Numbered from the stretch's first letter, positions 41,501 through 55,338 are shown. The stretch: 64,000 nucleotides of DNA from Baylisascaris procyonis (GCA_037389465.1 JAZARR010000281.1:62001-126000); one strand, 5' to 3'. Notes: generated by a model not told the origin, from the letters alone. Numbers and translations are program-made.

Positions 41501-42405
41501 AGTTCACAAAACATGATGATATTGCGGTGAATTCAACGGTTGTTTGTGTCAACTAGATGCCTATAAGTGGCGAGTAGTTCACAAAACATGATGATATTGC
41601 GGTGAATTCAACGGTTGTTTGTGTCAACTAGATGCCTATAAGTGGCGAGTAGTTCACAAAACATGATGATATTGCGGTGAATTCAACGGTTGTTTGTGTC
41701 AACTAGATGCCTATAAGTGGCGAGTAGTTCACAAAACATGATGATATTGCGGTGAATTCAACGGTTGTTTGTGTCAACTAGATGCCTATAAGTGGCGAGT
41801 AGTTCACAAAACATGATGATATTGCGGTGAATTCAACGGTTGTTTGTGTCAACTAGATGCCTATAAGTGGCGAGTAGTTCACAAAACATGATGATATTGC
41901 GGTGAATTCAACGGTTGTTTGTGTCAACTAGATGCCTATAAGTGGCGAGTAGTTCACAAAACATGATGATATTGCGGTGAATTCAACGGTTGTTTGTGTC
42001 AACTAGATGCCTATAAGTGGCGAGTAGTTCACAAAACATGATGATATTGCGGTGAATTCAACGGTTGTTTGTGTCAACTAGATGCCTATAAGTGGCGAGT
42101 AGTTCACAAAACATGATGATATTGCGGTGAATTCAACGGTTGTTTGTGTCAACTAGATGCCTATAAGTGGCGAGTAGTTCACAAAACATGATGATATTGC
42201 TGTGAATTCAACGGTTGTTTGTGTCAACTAGATGCCTATAAGTGGCGAGTAGTTCACAAAACATGATGATATTGCGGTGAATTCAACGGTTGTTTGTGTC
42301 AACTAGATGCCTATAAGTGGCGAGTAGTTCACAAAACATGATGATATTGCGGTGAATTCAACGGTTGTTTGTGTCAACTAGATGCCTATAAGTGGCGAGT
42401 AGTTC

Positions 42406-45400
42406 ACAAAACATGATGATATTGCGGTGAATTCAAGGTTGTTTGTGTCAACTAGATGCCTATAAGTGGCGAGTAGTTCACAAAACATGATGATATTGCG
42501 GTGAATTCAACGGTTGTTTGTGTCAACTAGATGCCTATAAGTGGCGAGTAGTTCACAAAACATGATGATATTGCTGTGAATTCAACGGTTGTTTGTGTCA
42601 ACTAGATGCCTATAAGTGGCGAGTAGTTCACAAAACATGATGATATTGCGGTGAATTCAAGGTTGTTTGTGTCAACTAGATGCCTATAAGTGGCGAGTAG
42701 TTCACAAAACATGATGATATTGCGGTGAATTCAACGGTTGTTTGTGTCAACTAGATGCCTATAAGTGGCGAGTAGTTCACAAAACATGATGATATTGCGG
42801 TGAATTCAACGGTTGTTTGTGTCAACTAGATGCCTATAAGTGGCGAGTAGTTCACAAAACATGATGATATTGCGGTGAATTCAACGGTTGTTTGTGTCAA
42901 CTAGATGCCTATAAGTGGCGAGTAGTTCACAAAACATGATGATATTGCGGTGAATTCAACGGTTGTTTGTGTCAACTAGATGCCTATAAGTGGCGAGTAG
43001 TTCACAAAACATGATGATATTGCGGTGAATTCAACGGTTGTTTGTGTCAACTAGATGCCTATAAGTGGCGAGTAGTTCACAAAACATGATGATATTGCGG
43101 TGAATTCAACGGTTGTTTGTGTCAACTAGATGCCTATAAGTGGCGAGTAGTTCACAAAACATGATGATATTGCGGTGAATTCAACGGTTGTTTGTGTCAA
43201 CTAGATGCCTATAAGTGGCGAGTAGTTCACAAAACATGATGATATTGCGGTGAATTCAACGGTTGTTTGTGTCAACTAGATGCCTATAAGTGGCGAGTAG
43301 TTCACAAAACATGATGATATTGCGGTGAATTCAACGGTTGTTTGTGTCAACTAGATGCCTATAAGTGGCGAGTAGTTCACAAAACATGATGATATTGCGG
43401 TGAATTCAACGGTTGTTTGTGTCAACTAGATGCCTATAAGTGGCGAGTAGTTCACAAAACATGATGATATTGCGGTGAATTCAACGGTTGTTTGTGTCAA
43501 CTAGATGCCTATAAGTGGCGAGTAGTTCACAAAACATGATGATATTGCGGTGAATTCAAGGTTGTTTGTGTCAACTAGATGCCTATAAGTGGCGAGTAGT
43601 TCACAAAACATGATGATATTGCGGTGAATTCAACGGTTGTTTGTGTCAACTAGATGCCTATAAGTGGCGAGTAGTTCACAAAACATGATGATATTGCGGT
43701 GAATTCAACGGTTGTTTGTGTCAACTAGATGCCTATAAGTGGCGAGTAGTTCACAAAACATGATGATATTGCGGTGAATTCAACGGTTGTTTGTGTCAAC
43801 TAGATGCCTATAAGTGGCGAGTAGTTCACAAAACATGATGATATTGCGGTGAATTCAAGGTTGTTTGTGTCAACTAGATGCCTATAAGTGGCGAGTAGTT
43901 CACAAAACATGATGATATTGCTGTGAATTCAACGGTTGTTCGTGTCAACTAGATGCCTATAAGTGGCGAGCAGTTCACAAAACATGAAGATATTGCGGTG
44001 AATTCAACGTTGTTTGTGTGAACTAGATGCCTATAAGTGGCGAGTAGTTCACAAAACATGATGATATTGCTGTGAATTCAACGGTTGTTTGTGTCAACTA
44101 GATGCCTATAAGTGGCGAGTAGTTCACAAAACATGATGATATTGCGGTGAATTCAACGGTTGTTTGTGTCAACTAGATGCCTATAAGTGGCGAGTAGTTC
44201 ACAAAACATGATGATATTGCGGTGAATTCAACGGTTGTTTGTGTCAACTAGATGCCTATAAGTGGCGAGTAGTTCACAAAACATGATGATATTGCGGTGA
44301 ATTCAACGGTTGTTTGTGTCAACTAGATGCCTATAAGTGGCGAGTAGTTCACAAAACATGATGATATTGCGGTGAATTCAACGGTTGTTTGTGTCAACTA
44401 GATGCCTATAAGTGGCGAGTAGTTCACAAAACATGATGATATTGCGGTGAATTCAACGGTTGTTTGTGTCAACTAGATGCCTATAAGTGGCGAGTAGTTC
44501 ACAAAACATGATGATATTGCGGTGAATTCAACGGTTGTTTGTGTCAACTAGATGCCTATAAGTGGCGAGTAGTTCACAAAACATGATGATATTGCGGTGA
44601 ATTCAACGGTTGTTTGTGTCAACTAGATGCCTATAAGTGGCGAGTAGTTCACAAAACATGATGATATTGCGGTGAATTCAACGGTTGTTTGTGTCAACTA
44701 GATGCCTATAAGTGGCGAGTAGTTCACAAAACATGATGATATTGCGTTGAATTCAACGGTTGTTTGTGTCAACTAGATGCCTATAAGTGGCGAGTAGTTC
44801 ACAAAACATGATGATATTGCGGTGAATTCAACGGTTGTTTGTGTCAACTAGATGCCTATAAGTGGCGAGTAGTTCACAAAACATGATGATATTGCGGTGA
44901 ATTCAACGGTTGTTTGTGTCAACTAGATGCCTATAAGTGGCGAGTAGTTCACAAAACATGATGATATTGCGGTGAATTCAAGGTTGTTTGTGTCAACCAG
45001 ATGCCTCTAAGTGGCGAGTAGTTCACAAAACATGATGATATTGCGGTGAATTCAACGGTTGTTTGTGTCAACTAGATGCCTATAAGTGGCGAGTAGTTCA
45101 CAAAACATGATGATATTGCGGTGAATTCAAGGTTGTTTGTGTCAACTAGATGCCTATAAGTGGCGAGTAGTTCACAAAACATGATGATATTGCGGTGAAT
45201 TCAACGGTTGTTTGTGTCAACTAGATGCCTATAAGTGGCGAGTAGTTCACAAAACATGATGATATTGCGGTGAATTCAACGGTTGTTTGTGTCAACTAGA
45301 TGCCTATAAGTGGCGAGTAGTTCACAAAACATGATGATATTGCGGTGAATTCAACGTTGTTTGTGTCAACTAGATGCCTATAAGTGGCGAGTAGTTCACA

Positions 45401-48400
45401 AAACATGATGATATTGCGGTGAATTCAACGGTTGTTCGTGTCAACTAGATGCCTATAAGTGGCGAGTAGTTCACAAAACATGATGATATTGCGGTGAATT
45501 CAACGGTTGTTTGTGTCAACTAGATGCCTATAAGTGGCGAGTAGTTCACAAAACATGATGATATTGCGGTGAATTCAACGGTTGTTTGTGTCAACTAGAT
45601 GCCTATAAGTGGCGAGTAGTTCACAAAACATGATGATATTGCGGTGAATTCAACGGTTGTTTGTGTCAACTAGATGCCTATAAGTGGCGAGTAGTTCACA
45701 AAACATGATGATATTGCGGTGAATTCAAGGTTGTTTGTGTCAACCAGATGCCTATAAGTGGCGAGTAGTTCACAAAACATGATGATATTGCGGTGAATTC
45801 AACGGTTGTTTGTGTCAACTAGATGCCTATAAGTGGCGAGTAGTTCACAAAACATGATGATATTGCTGTGAATTCAACGGTTGTTTGTGTCAACTAGATG
45901 CCTATAAGTGGCGAGTAGTTCACAAAACATGATGATATTGCGGTGAATTCAAGGTTGTTTGTGTCAACTAGATGCCTATAAGTGGCGAGTAGTTCACAAA
46001 ACATGATGATATTGCTGTGAATTCAACGGTTGTTTGTGTCAACTAGATGCCTATAAGTGGCGAGTAGTTCACAAAACATGATGATATTGCGGTGAATTCA
46101 ACGTTGTTTGTGTCAACTAGATGCCTATAAGTGGCGAGTAGTTCACAAAACATGATGATATTGCGGTGAATTCAACGGTTGTTTGTGTCAACTAGATGCC
46201 TATAAGTTGCGAGTAGTTCACAAAACATGATGATATTGCGGTGAATTCAACGGTTGTTTGTGTCAACTAGATGCCTATAAGTGGCGAGTAGTTCACAAAA
46301 CATGATGATATTGCGGTGAATTCAACGGTTGTTTGTGTCAACTAGATGCCTATAAGTGGCGAGTAGTTCACAAAACATGATGATATTGCGGTGAATTCAA
46401 CGGTTGTTTGTGTCAACTAGATGCCTATAAGTGGCGAGTAGTTCACAAAACATGATGATATTGCGGTGAATTCAACGGTTGTTTGTGTCAACTAGATGCC
46501 TATAAGTGGCGAGTAGTTCACAAAACATGATGATATTGCGTTGAATTCAACGGTTGTTTGTGTCAACTAGATGCCTATAAGTTGCGAGTAGTTCACAAAA
46601 CATGATGATATTGCGGTGAATTCAACGGTTGTTTGTGTCAAATAGATGCCTATAAGTGGCGAGTAGTTCACAAAACATGATGATATTGCTGTGAATTCAA
46701 CGGTTGTTTGTGTCAACTAGATGCCTATAAGTGGCGAGTAGTTCACAAAACATGATGATATTGCGGTGAATTCAAGGTTGTTTGTGTCAACTAGATGCCT
46801 ATAAGTGGCGAGTAGTTCACAAAACATGATGATATTGCGGTGAATTCAACGGTTGTTTGTGTCAACTAGATGCCTATAAGTGGCGAGTAGTTCACAAAAC
46901 ATGATGATATTGCGGTGAATTCAAGGTTGTTTGTGTCAACTAGATGCCTATAAGTTGCGAGTAGTTCACAAAACATGATGATATTGCGGTGAATTCAACG
47001 ATTGTTTGTGTCAACTAGATGCCTATAAGTGGCGAGTAGTTCACAAAACATGATGATATTGCTGTGAATTCAACGGTTGTTTGTGTCAACTAGATGCCTA
47101 TAAGTGGCGAGTAGTTCACAAAACATGATGATATTGCGGTGAATTCAACGTTGTTTGTGTCAACTAGATGCCTATAAGTGGCGAGTAGTTCACAAAACAT
47201 GATGATATTGCGGTGAATTCAACGGTTGTTTGTGTCAACTAGATGCCTATAAGTGGCGAGTAGTTCACAAAACATGATGATATTGCTGTGAATTCAACGG
47301 TTGTTTGTGTCAACTAGATGCCTATAAGTGGCGAGTAGTTCACAAAACATGATGATATTGCGGTGAATTCAACGGTTGTTTGTGTCAACTAGATGCCTAT
47401 AAGTGGCGAGTAGTTCACAAAACATGATGATATTGCGGTGAATTCAACGGTTGTTTGTGTCAACTAGATGCCTATAAGTTGCGAGTAGTTCACAAAACAT
47501 GATGATATTGCGGTGAATTCAAGGTTGTTTGTGTCAACTAGATGCCTATAAGTGGCGAGTAGTTCACAAAACATGATGATATTGCGGTGAATTCAACGGT
47601 TGTTTGTGTCAACTAGATGCCTATAAGTGGCGAGTAGTTCACAAAACATGATGATATTGCGGTGAATTCAACGGTTGTTTGTGTCAACTAGATGCCTATA
47701 AGTGGCGAGTAGTTCACAAAACATGATGATATTGCGGTGAATTCAAGGTTGTTTGTGTCAACCAGATGCCTATAAGTGGCGAGTAGTTCACAAAACATGA
47801 TGATATTGCTGTGAATTCAACGGTTGTTTGTGTCAACTAGATGCCTATAAGTGGCGAGTAGTTCACAAAACATGATGATATTGCGGTGAATTCAACGTTG
47901 TTTGTGTCAACTAGATGCCTATAAGTGGCGAGTAGTTCACAAAACATGATGATATTGCGGTGAATTCAACGGTTGTTCGTGTCAACTAGATGCCTATAAG
48001 TTGCGAGTAGTTCACAAAACATGAAGATATTGCGGTGAATTCAACGGTTGTTCGTGTCAACTAGATGCCTATAAGTGGCGAGTAGTTCACAAAACATGAT
48101 GATATTGCGGTGAATTCAACGGTTGTTTGTGTCAACTAGATGCCTATAAGTGGCGAGTAGTTCACAAAACATGATGATATTGCGGTGAATTCAACGGTTG
48201 TTTGTGTCAACTAGATGCCTATAAGTGGCGAGTAGTTCACAAAACATGATGATATTGCGGTGAATTCAACGGTTGTTTGTGTCAACTAGATGCCTATAAG
48301 TGGCGAGTAGTTCACAAAACATGATGATATTGCGGTGAATTCAACGGTTGTTTGTGTCAACTAGATGCCTATAAGTGGCGAGTAGTTCACAAAACATGAT

Positions 48401-51400
48401 GATATTGCGGTGAATTCAAGGTTGTTTGTGTCAACTAGATGCCTATAAGTGGCGAGTAGTTCACAAAACATGATGATATTGCGGTGAATTCAACGGTTGT
48501 TTGTGTCAACTAGATGCCTATAAGTGGCGAGTAGTTCACAAAACATGATGATATTGCGGTGAATTCAAGGTTGTTTGTGTCAACTAGATGCCTATAAGTG
48601 GCGAGTAGTTCACAAAACATGATGATATTGCGGTGAATTCAACGGTTGTTTGTGTCAACTAGATGCCTATAAGTGGCGAGTAGTTCACAAAACATGATGA
48701 TATTGCGGTGAATTCAAGGTTGTTTGTGTCAACTAGATGCCTATAAGTTGCGAGTAGTTCACAAAACATGATGATATTGCGTTGAATTCAACGGTTGTTT
48801 GTGTCAACTAGATGCCTATAAGTTGCGAGTAGTTCACAAAACATGATGATATTGCTGTGAATTCAACGGTTGTTTGTGTCAACTAGATGCCTATAAGTGG
48901 CGAGTAGTTCACAAAACATGATGATATTGCGGTGAATTCAACGTTGTTTGTGTCAACTAGATGCCTATAAGTGGCGAGTAGTTCACAAAACATGATGATA
49001 TTGCGGTGAATTCAACGGTTGTTTGTGTCAACTAGATGCCTATAAGTGGCGAGTAGTTCACAAAACATGATGATATTGCGGTGAATTCAACGTTGTTTGT
49101 GTCAACTAGATGCCTATAAGTGGCGAGTAGTTCACAAAACATGATGATATTGCGGTGAATTCAACGGTTGTTTGTGTCAACTAGATGCCTATAAGTTGCG
49201 AGTAGTTCACAAAACATGATGATATTGCGGTGAATTCAACGGTTGTTTGTGTCAACTAGATGCCTATAAGTGGCGAGTAGTTCACAAAACATGATGATAT
49301 TGCGGTGAATTCAACGGTTGTTTGTGTCAACTAGATGCCTATAAGTGGCGAGTAGTTCACAAAACATGATGATATTGCGGTGAATTCAAGGTTGTTTGTG
49401 TCAAATAGATGCCTATAAGTGGCGAGTAGTTCACAAAACATGATGATATTGCGGTGAATTCAAGGTTGTTTGTGTCAACTAGATGCCTATAAGTTGCGAG
49501 TAGTTCACAAAACATGATGATATTGCTGTGAATTCAACGGTTGTTTGTGTCAAATAGATGCCTATAAGTGGCGAGCAGTTCACAAAACATGATGATATTG
49601 CGGTGAATTCAACGGTTGTTTGTGTCAACTAGATGCCTATAAGTGGCGAGTAGTTCACAAAACATGATGATATTGCGGTGAATTCAACGATTGTTTGTGT
49701 CAACTAGATGCCTATAAGTGGCGAGTAGTTCACAAAACATGATGATATTGCGGTGAATTCAAGGTTGTTTGTGTCAACTAGATGCCTATAAGTGGCGAGT
49801 AGTTCACAAAACATGATGATATTGCGGTGAATTCAACGGTTGTTTGTGTCAACTAGATGCCTATAAGTTGCGAGTAGTTCACAAAACATGATGATATTGC
49901 GGTGAATTCAACGGTTGTTTGTGTCAACTAGATGCCTATAAGTGGCGAGTAGTTCACAAAACATGATGATATTGCGGTGAATTCAACGGTTGTTTGTGTC
50001 AACTAGATGCCTATAAGTGGCGAGTAGTTCACAAAACATGATGATATTGCGGTGAATTCAAGGTTGTTTGTGTCAACTAGATGCCTATAAGTGGCGAGTA
50101 GTTCACAAAACATGATGATATTGCGGTGAATTCAACGGTTGTTTGTGTCAACTAGATGCCTACAAGTGGCGAGTAGTTCACAAAACATGATGATATTGCG
50201 GTGAATTCAAGGTTGTTTGTGTCAACTAGATGCCTATAAGTGGCGAGTAGTTCACAAAACATGATGATATTGCGGTGAATTCAACGATTGTTTGTGTCAA
50301 CTAGATGCCTATAAGTGGCGAGTAGTTCACAAAACATGATGATATTGCGGTGAATTCAACGGTTGTTTGTGTCAACTAGATGCCTATAAGTGGCGAGTAG
50401 TTCACAAAACATGATGATATTGCGGTGAATTCAACGTTGTTTGTGTCAACTAGATGCCTATAAGTGGCGAGTAGTTCACAAAACATGATGATATTGCTGT
50501 GAATTCAACGGTTGTTTGTGTCAACTAGATGCCTATAAGTGGCGAGTAGTTCACAAAACATGATGATATTGCGGTGAATTCAACGTTGTTTGTGTCAACT
50601 AGATGCCTATAAGTGGCGAGTAGTTCACAAAACATGATGATATTGCTGTGAACTCAACGGTTGTTTGTGTCAACTAGATGCCTATAAGTGGCGAGTAGTT
50701 CACAAAACATGATGATATTGGTGTGAATTCAACGGTTGTTTGTGTCAACTAGATGCCTATAAGTGGCGAGTAGTTCACAAAACATGATGATATTGCGTTG
50801 AATTCAACGGTTGTTTGTGTCAACTAGATGCCTATAAGTTGCGAGTAGTTCACAAAACATGATGATATTGCGGTGAATTCAAGGTTGTTTGTGTCAAATA
50901 GATGCCTATAAGTGGCGAGTAGTTCACAAAACATGATGATATTGCGGTGAATTCAACGGTTGTTTGTGTCAACCAGATGCCTATAAGTGGCGAGTAGTTC
51001 ACAAAACATGATGATATTGCTGTGAATTCAACGGTTGTTTGTGTCAACTAGATGCCTATAAGTGGCGAGTAGTTCACAAAACATGATGATATTGCGGTGA
51101 ATTCAACGATTGTTTGTGTCAACTAGATGCCTATAAGTGGCGAGTAGTTCACAAAACATGATGATATTGCGTTGAATTCAACGGTTGTTTGTGTCAACTA
51201 GATGCCTATAAGTTGCGAGTAGTTCACAAAACATGATGATATTGCGGTGAATTCAAGGTTGTTTGTGTCAACTAGATGCCTATAAGTTGCGAGTAGTTCA
51301 CAAAACATGATGATATTGCGGTGAATTCAACGGTTGTTTGTGTCAACTAGATGCCTATAAGTGGCGAGTAGTTCACAAAACATGATGATATTGCTGTGAA

Positions 51401-52498
51401 TTCAACGGTTGTTTGTGTCAAATAGATGCCTATAAGTGGCGAGTAGTTCACAAAACATGATGATATTGCGGTGAATTCAACGATTGTTTGTGTCAACTAG
51501 ACGCCTATAAGTGGCGAGTAGTTCACAAAACATGACGATATTGCGGTGAATTCAACGGTTGTTCGTGTCAACTAGATGCCTATAAGTGGCGAGTAGTTCA
51601 CAAAACATGATGATATTGCGGTGAATTCAACGATTGTTTGTGTCAACTAGATGCCTATAAGTGGCGAGTAGTTCACAAAACATGATGATATTGCGGTGAA
51701 TTCAACGGTTGTTTGTGTCAACTAGATGCCTATAAGTGGCGAGTAGTTCACAAAACATGATGATATTGCGGTGAATTCAACGATTGTTTGTGTCAACTAG
51801 ATGCCTATAAGTGGCGAGTAGTTCACAAAACATGATGATATTGCGGTGAATTCAACGGTTGTTTGTGTCAACTAGATGCCTATAAGTGGCGAGTAGTTCA
51901 CAAAACATGATGATATTGCGGTGAATTCAACGATTGTTTGTGTCAACTAGATGCCTATAAGTTGCGAGTAGTTCACAAAACATGATGATATTGCTGTGAA
52001 TTCAACGGTTGTTTGTGTCAAATAGATGCCTATAAGTGGCGAGTAGTTCACAAAACATGATGATATTGCGGTGAATTCAACGGTTGTTTGTGTCAACTAG
52101 ATGCCTATAAGTGGCGAGTAGTTCACAAAACATGATGATATTGCGGTGAATTCAACGATTGTTTGTGTCAACTAGATGCCTATAAGTGGCGAGTAGTTCA
52201 CAAAACATGATGATATTGCGTTGAATTCAACGGTTGTTTCTGTCAACAAGATGCCTATAAGTGGCGAGTAGTTCACAAAACATGATGATATTGCTGTGAA
52301 TTCAACGGTTGTTTGTGTCAAATAGATGCCTATAAGTGGCGAGTAGTTCACAAAACATGATGATATTGCGGTGAATTCAAGGTTGTTTGTGTCAACTAGA
52401 TGCCTATAAGTGGCGAGTAGTTCACAAAACATGATGATATTGCGGTGAATTCAACGGTTGTTTGTGTCAACTAGATGCCTATAAGTGGCGAGAAGTTC
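42406..52498. repeat. Right transition zone with recurring deletion monomers
   Basis: Variant frequency rises again, first with delC32 units (from 42406), then delG33/34, G22T (GCGTTG), G34A (CGATTG), G64T and C48A. Variants are non-randomly combined: G21T units directly followed by delG units recur at 43922, 46016, 47063, 47810, 48856 and 50498 (position of the T). Rare markers T12A (43988, 48025) and T70C (43971, 49576) also occur here and in the left zone. No non-repeat sequence is present. Confidence 0.92.
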
Positions 52499-55338
52499 AC
52501 AAAACATGGTGATATTGCTGTGATTTCAACGGTTGTTCGTGTCAAATAGATGTCTATAAGTTGCGAGTAGTTCACAAAACATGATGATATTGCGGTGAAT
52601 TCAACGATTGTTTGTGTCAACTAGATGCCTATAAGTGGCGAGTAGTTCACAAAACATGATGATATTGCGGTGAATTCAACGGTTGTTTGTGTCAACTAGA
52701 TGCCTATAAGTGGCGAGTAGTTCACAAAACATGATGATATTGCGTTGAATTCAACGGTTGTTTGTGTCAACTAGATGCCTATAAGTTGCGAGTAGTTCAC
52801 AAAATATGATGATAATGCGGTGAATTCAAGGTTGTTTTTGTCAAACAGATGCCTGTAAGTGGCGAGTAGTTCACAAAAGATGATATTGCGGTGAATTCAA
52901 CGGTTGTTTGTGTCAACTAGATGCCTATAAGTTGCGAGTAGTTCACAAAACATGATGATATTGCGGTGAATTCAACGGTTGTTTGTGTCAACTAGATGCC
53001 TATAAGTGGCGAGTAGTTCACAAAACATGATGATATTGCGGTGAATTCAACGATTGTTTGTGTCAACTAGATGCCTATAAGTGGCGAGTAGTTCACAAAA
53101 CATGATGATATTGCGTTGAATTCAACGGTTGTTTGTGTCAACTAGATGCCTATAAGTGGCGAGTAGTTCACAAAACATGATGATATTGCGGTGAATTCAA
53201 GGTTGTTTGTGTCAACTAGATGCCTATAAGTGGCGAGTAGTTCACAAAACATGATGATATTGCGGTGAATTCAACGGTTGTTTGTGTCAACTAGATGCCT
53301 ATAAGTTGCGAGTAGTTCACAAAACATGATGATATTGCTGTGAATTCAACGGTTGTTTGTGTCAAATAGATGCCTATAAGTGGCGAGTAGTTCACAAAAC
53401 ATGATGATATTGCGGTGAATTCAACGATTGTTTGTGTCAACTAGATGCCTATAAGTTGCGAGTAGTTCACAAAACATGACGATATTGCTGTGAATTCAAC
53501 GGTTGTTCGTGTCAAATAGATGCCTATAAGTTGCGAGTAGTTCACAAAACATGATGATATTGCGGTGAATTCAACGATTGTTTGTGTCAACTAGATGCCT
53601 ATAAGTTGCGAGTAGTTCACAAAACATGATGATATTGCGGTGAATTCAAGGTTGTTTGTGTCAACCAGATGCCTATAAGTGGCGAGTAGTTCACAAAACA
53701 TGATGATATTGCGGTGAATTCAACGGTTGTTTGTGTCAACTAGATGCCTATAAGTGGCGAGTAGTTCACAAAACATGATGATATTGCGGTGAATTCAAGG
53801 TTGTTTGTGTCAACCAGATGCCTCTAAGTGGCGAGTAGTTCACAAAACATGATGATATTGCGGTGAATTCAACGATTGTTTGTGTCAACTAGATGCCTAT
53901 AAGTTGCGAGTAGTTCACAAAACATGATGATATTGCTGTGAATTCAACGGTTGTTCGTGTCAAATAGATGCCTATAAGTTGCGAGTAGTTCACAAAACAT
54001 GATGATATTGCTGTGAATTCAACGGTTGTTTGTGTCAAATAGATGCCTATAAGTGGCGAGTAGTTCACAAAACATGATGATATTGCGGTGAATTCAACGA
54101 TTGTTTGTGTCAACAAGATGCCTATAAGTGGCGAGTAGTTCACAAAACATGATGATATTGCGTTGAATTCAACGGTTGTTTGTGTCAACTAGATGCCTAT
54201 AAGTGGCGAGTAGTTCACAAAACATGATGATATTGCTGTGAATTCAACGGTTGTTTGTGTCAACTAGATGCCTGCAAGTTGCGAGTAGTTCACAAAACAT
54301 GATGATATTGCGGTGAATTCAAGGTTGTTTGTGTCAACCAGATGCCTATAAGTGGCGAGTAGTTCACAAAACATGATGATATTGCGGTGAATTCAACGGT
54401 TGTTTGTGTCAACTAGATGCCTATAAGTGGCGAGTAGTTCACAAAACATGATGATATTGCTGTGAATTCAACGGTTGTTTGTGTCAACTAGATGCCTATA
54501 AGTGGCGAGTAGTTCACAAAACATGATGATATTGCGGTGAATTCAACGATTGTTTGTGTCAACAAGATGCCTATAAGTGGCGAGTAGTTCACAAAACATG
54601 ATGATATTGCGTTGAATTCAACGGTTGTTTGTGTCAACTAGATGCCTACAAGTTGCGAGTAGTTCACAAAACATGATGATATTGCGGTGAATTCAAGGTT
54701 GTTTGTGTCAACTAGATGCCTGTAAGTTGCGAGTAGTTCACAAAACATGATGATATTGCGGTGAATTCAACGATTGTTTGTGTCAACTAGATGCCTATAA
54801 GTTGCGAGTAGTTCACAAAACATGATGATATTGCTGTGAATTCAACGGTTGTTTGTGTCAAATGGATGCCTATAAGTGGCGAGTAGTTCACAAAACATGA
54901 TGATATTGCGGTGAATTCAACGATTGTTTGTGTCAACTAGATGCCTATAAGTTGCTAGTAGTTCACAAAACATGATGATATTGCTGTGAATTCAACGGTT
55001 GTTCGTGTCAAATAGATGCCTATAAGTTGCGAGTAGTTCACAAAACATGATGATATTGCGGTGAATTCAACGATTGTTTGTGTCAACTAGATGCCTATAA
55101 GTTGCGAGTAGTTCACAAAACATGATGATATTGCGGTGAATTCAAGGTTGTTTGTGTCAACCAGATGCCTCTAAGTGGCGAGTAGTTCACAAAACATGAT
55201 GATATTGCGGTGAATTCAACGATTGTTTGTGTCAAATAGATGCCTATAAGTGGCGAGTAGTTCACAAAACATGATGATATTGCGGTGAACTCAACGGTTG
55301 TTTGTGTCAACCAGATGCCTCTAAGTTGCTAGTAGTTC

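Larger units (their letters stand above)
13985..42405. repeat. Hyper-homogeneous satellite core (379 monomers)
   Basis: By eye 369 of 379 monomers match the consensus. The ten exceptions begin at 17885 (delC32), 27934, 31309, 32882, 34832, 38881, 39556 and 42181 (all G21T), 32209 (73 bp, one GT lost from TTTGTGTC) and 38507 (74 bp, one G lost from CGG). The register check closes exactly: 379 x 75 minus 4 deleted bases gives the observed 28,421 bp, so no other net length change exists. Substitutions were judged by reading, so an isolated missed one is possible. Recent amplification or strong homogenisation is the known explanation for such a core. Assembly error in copy number is the main technical alternative. 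Confidence 0.95.
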
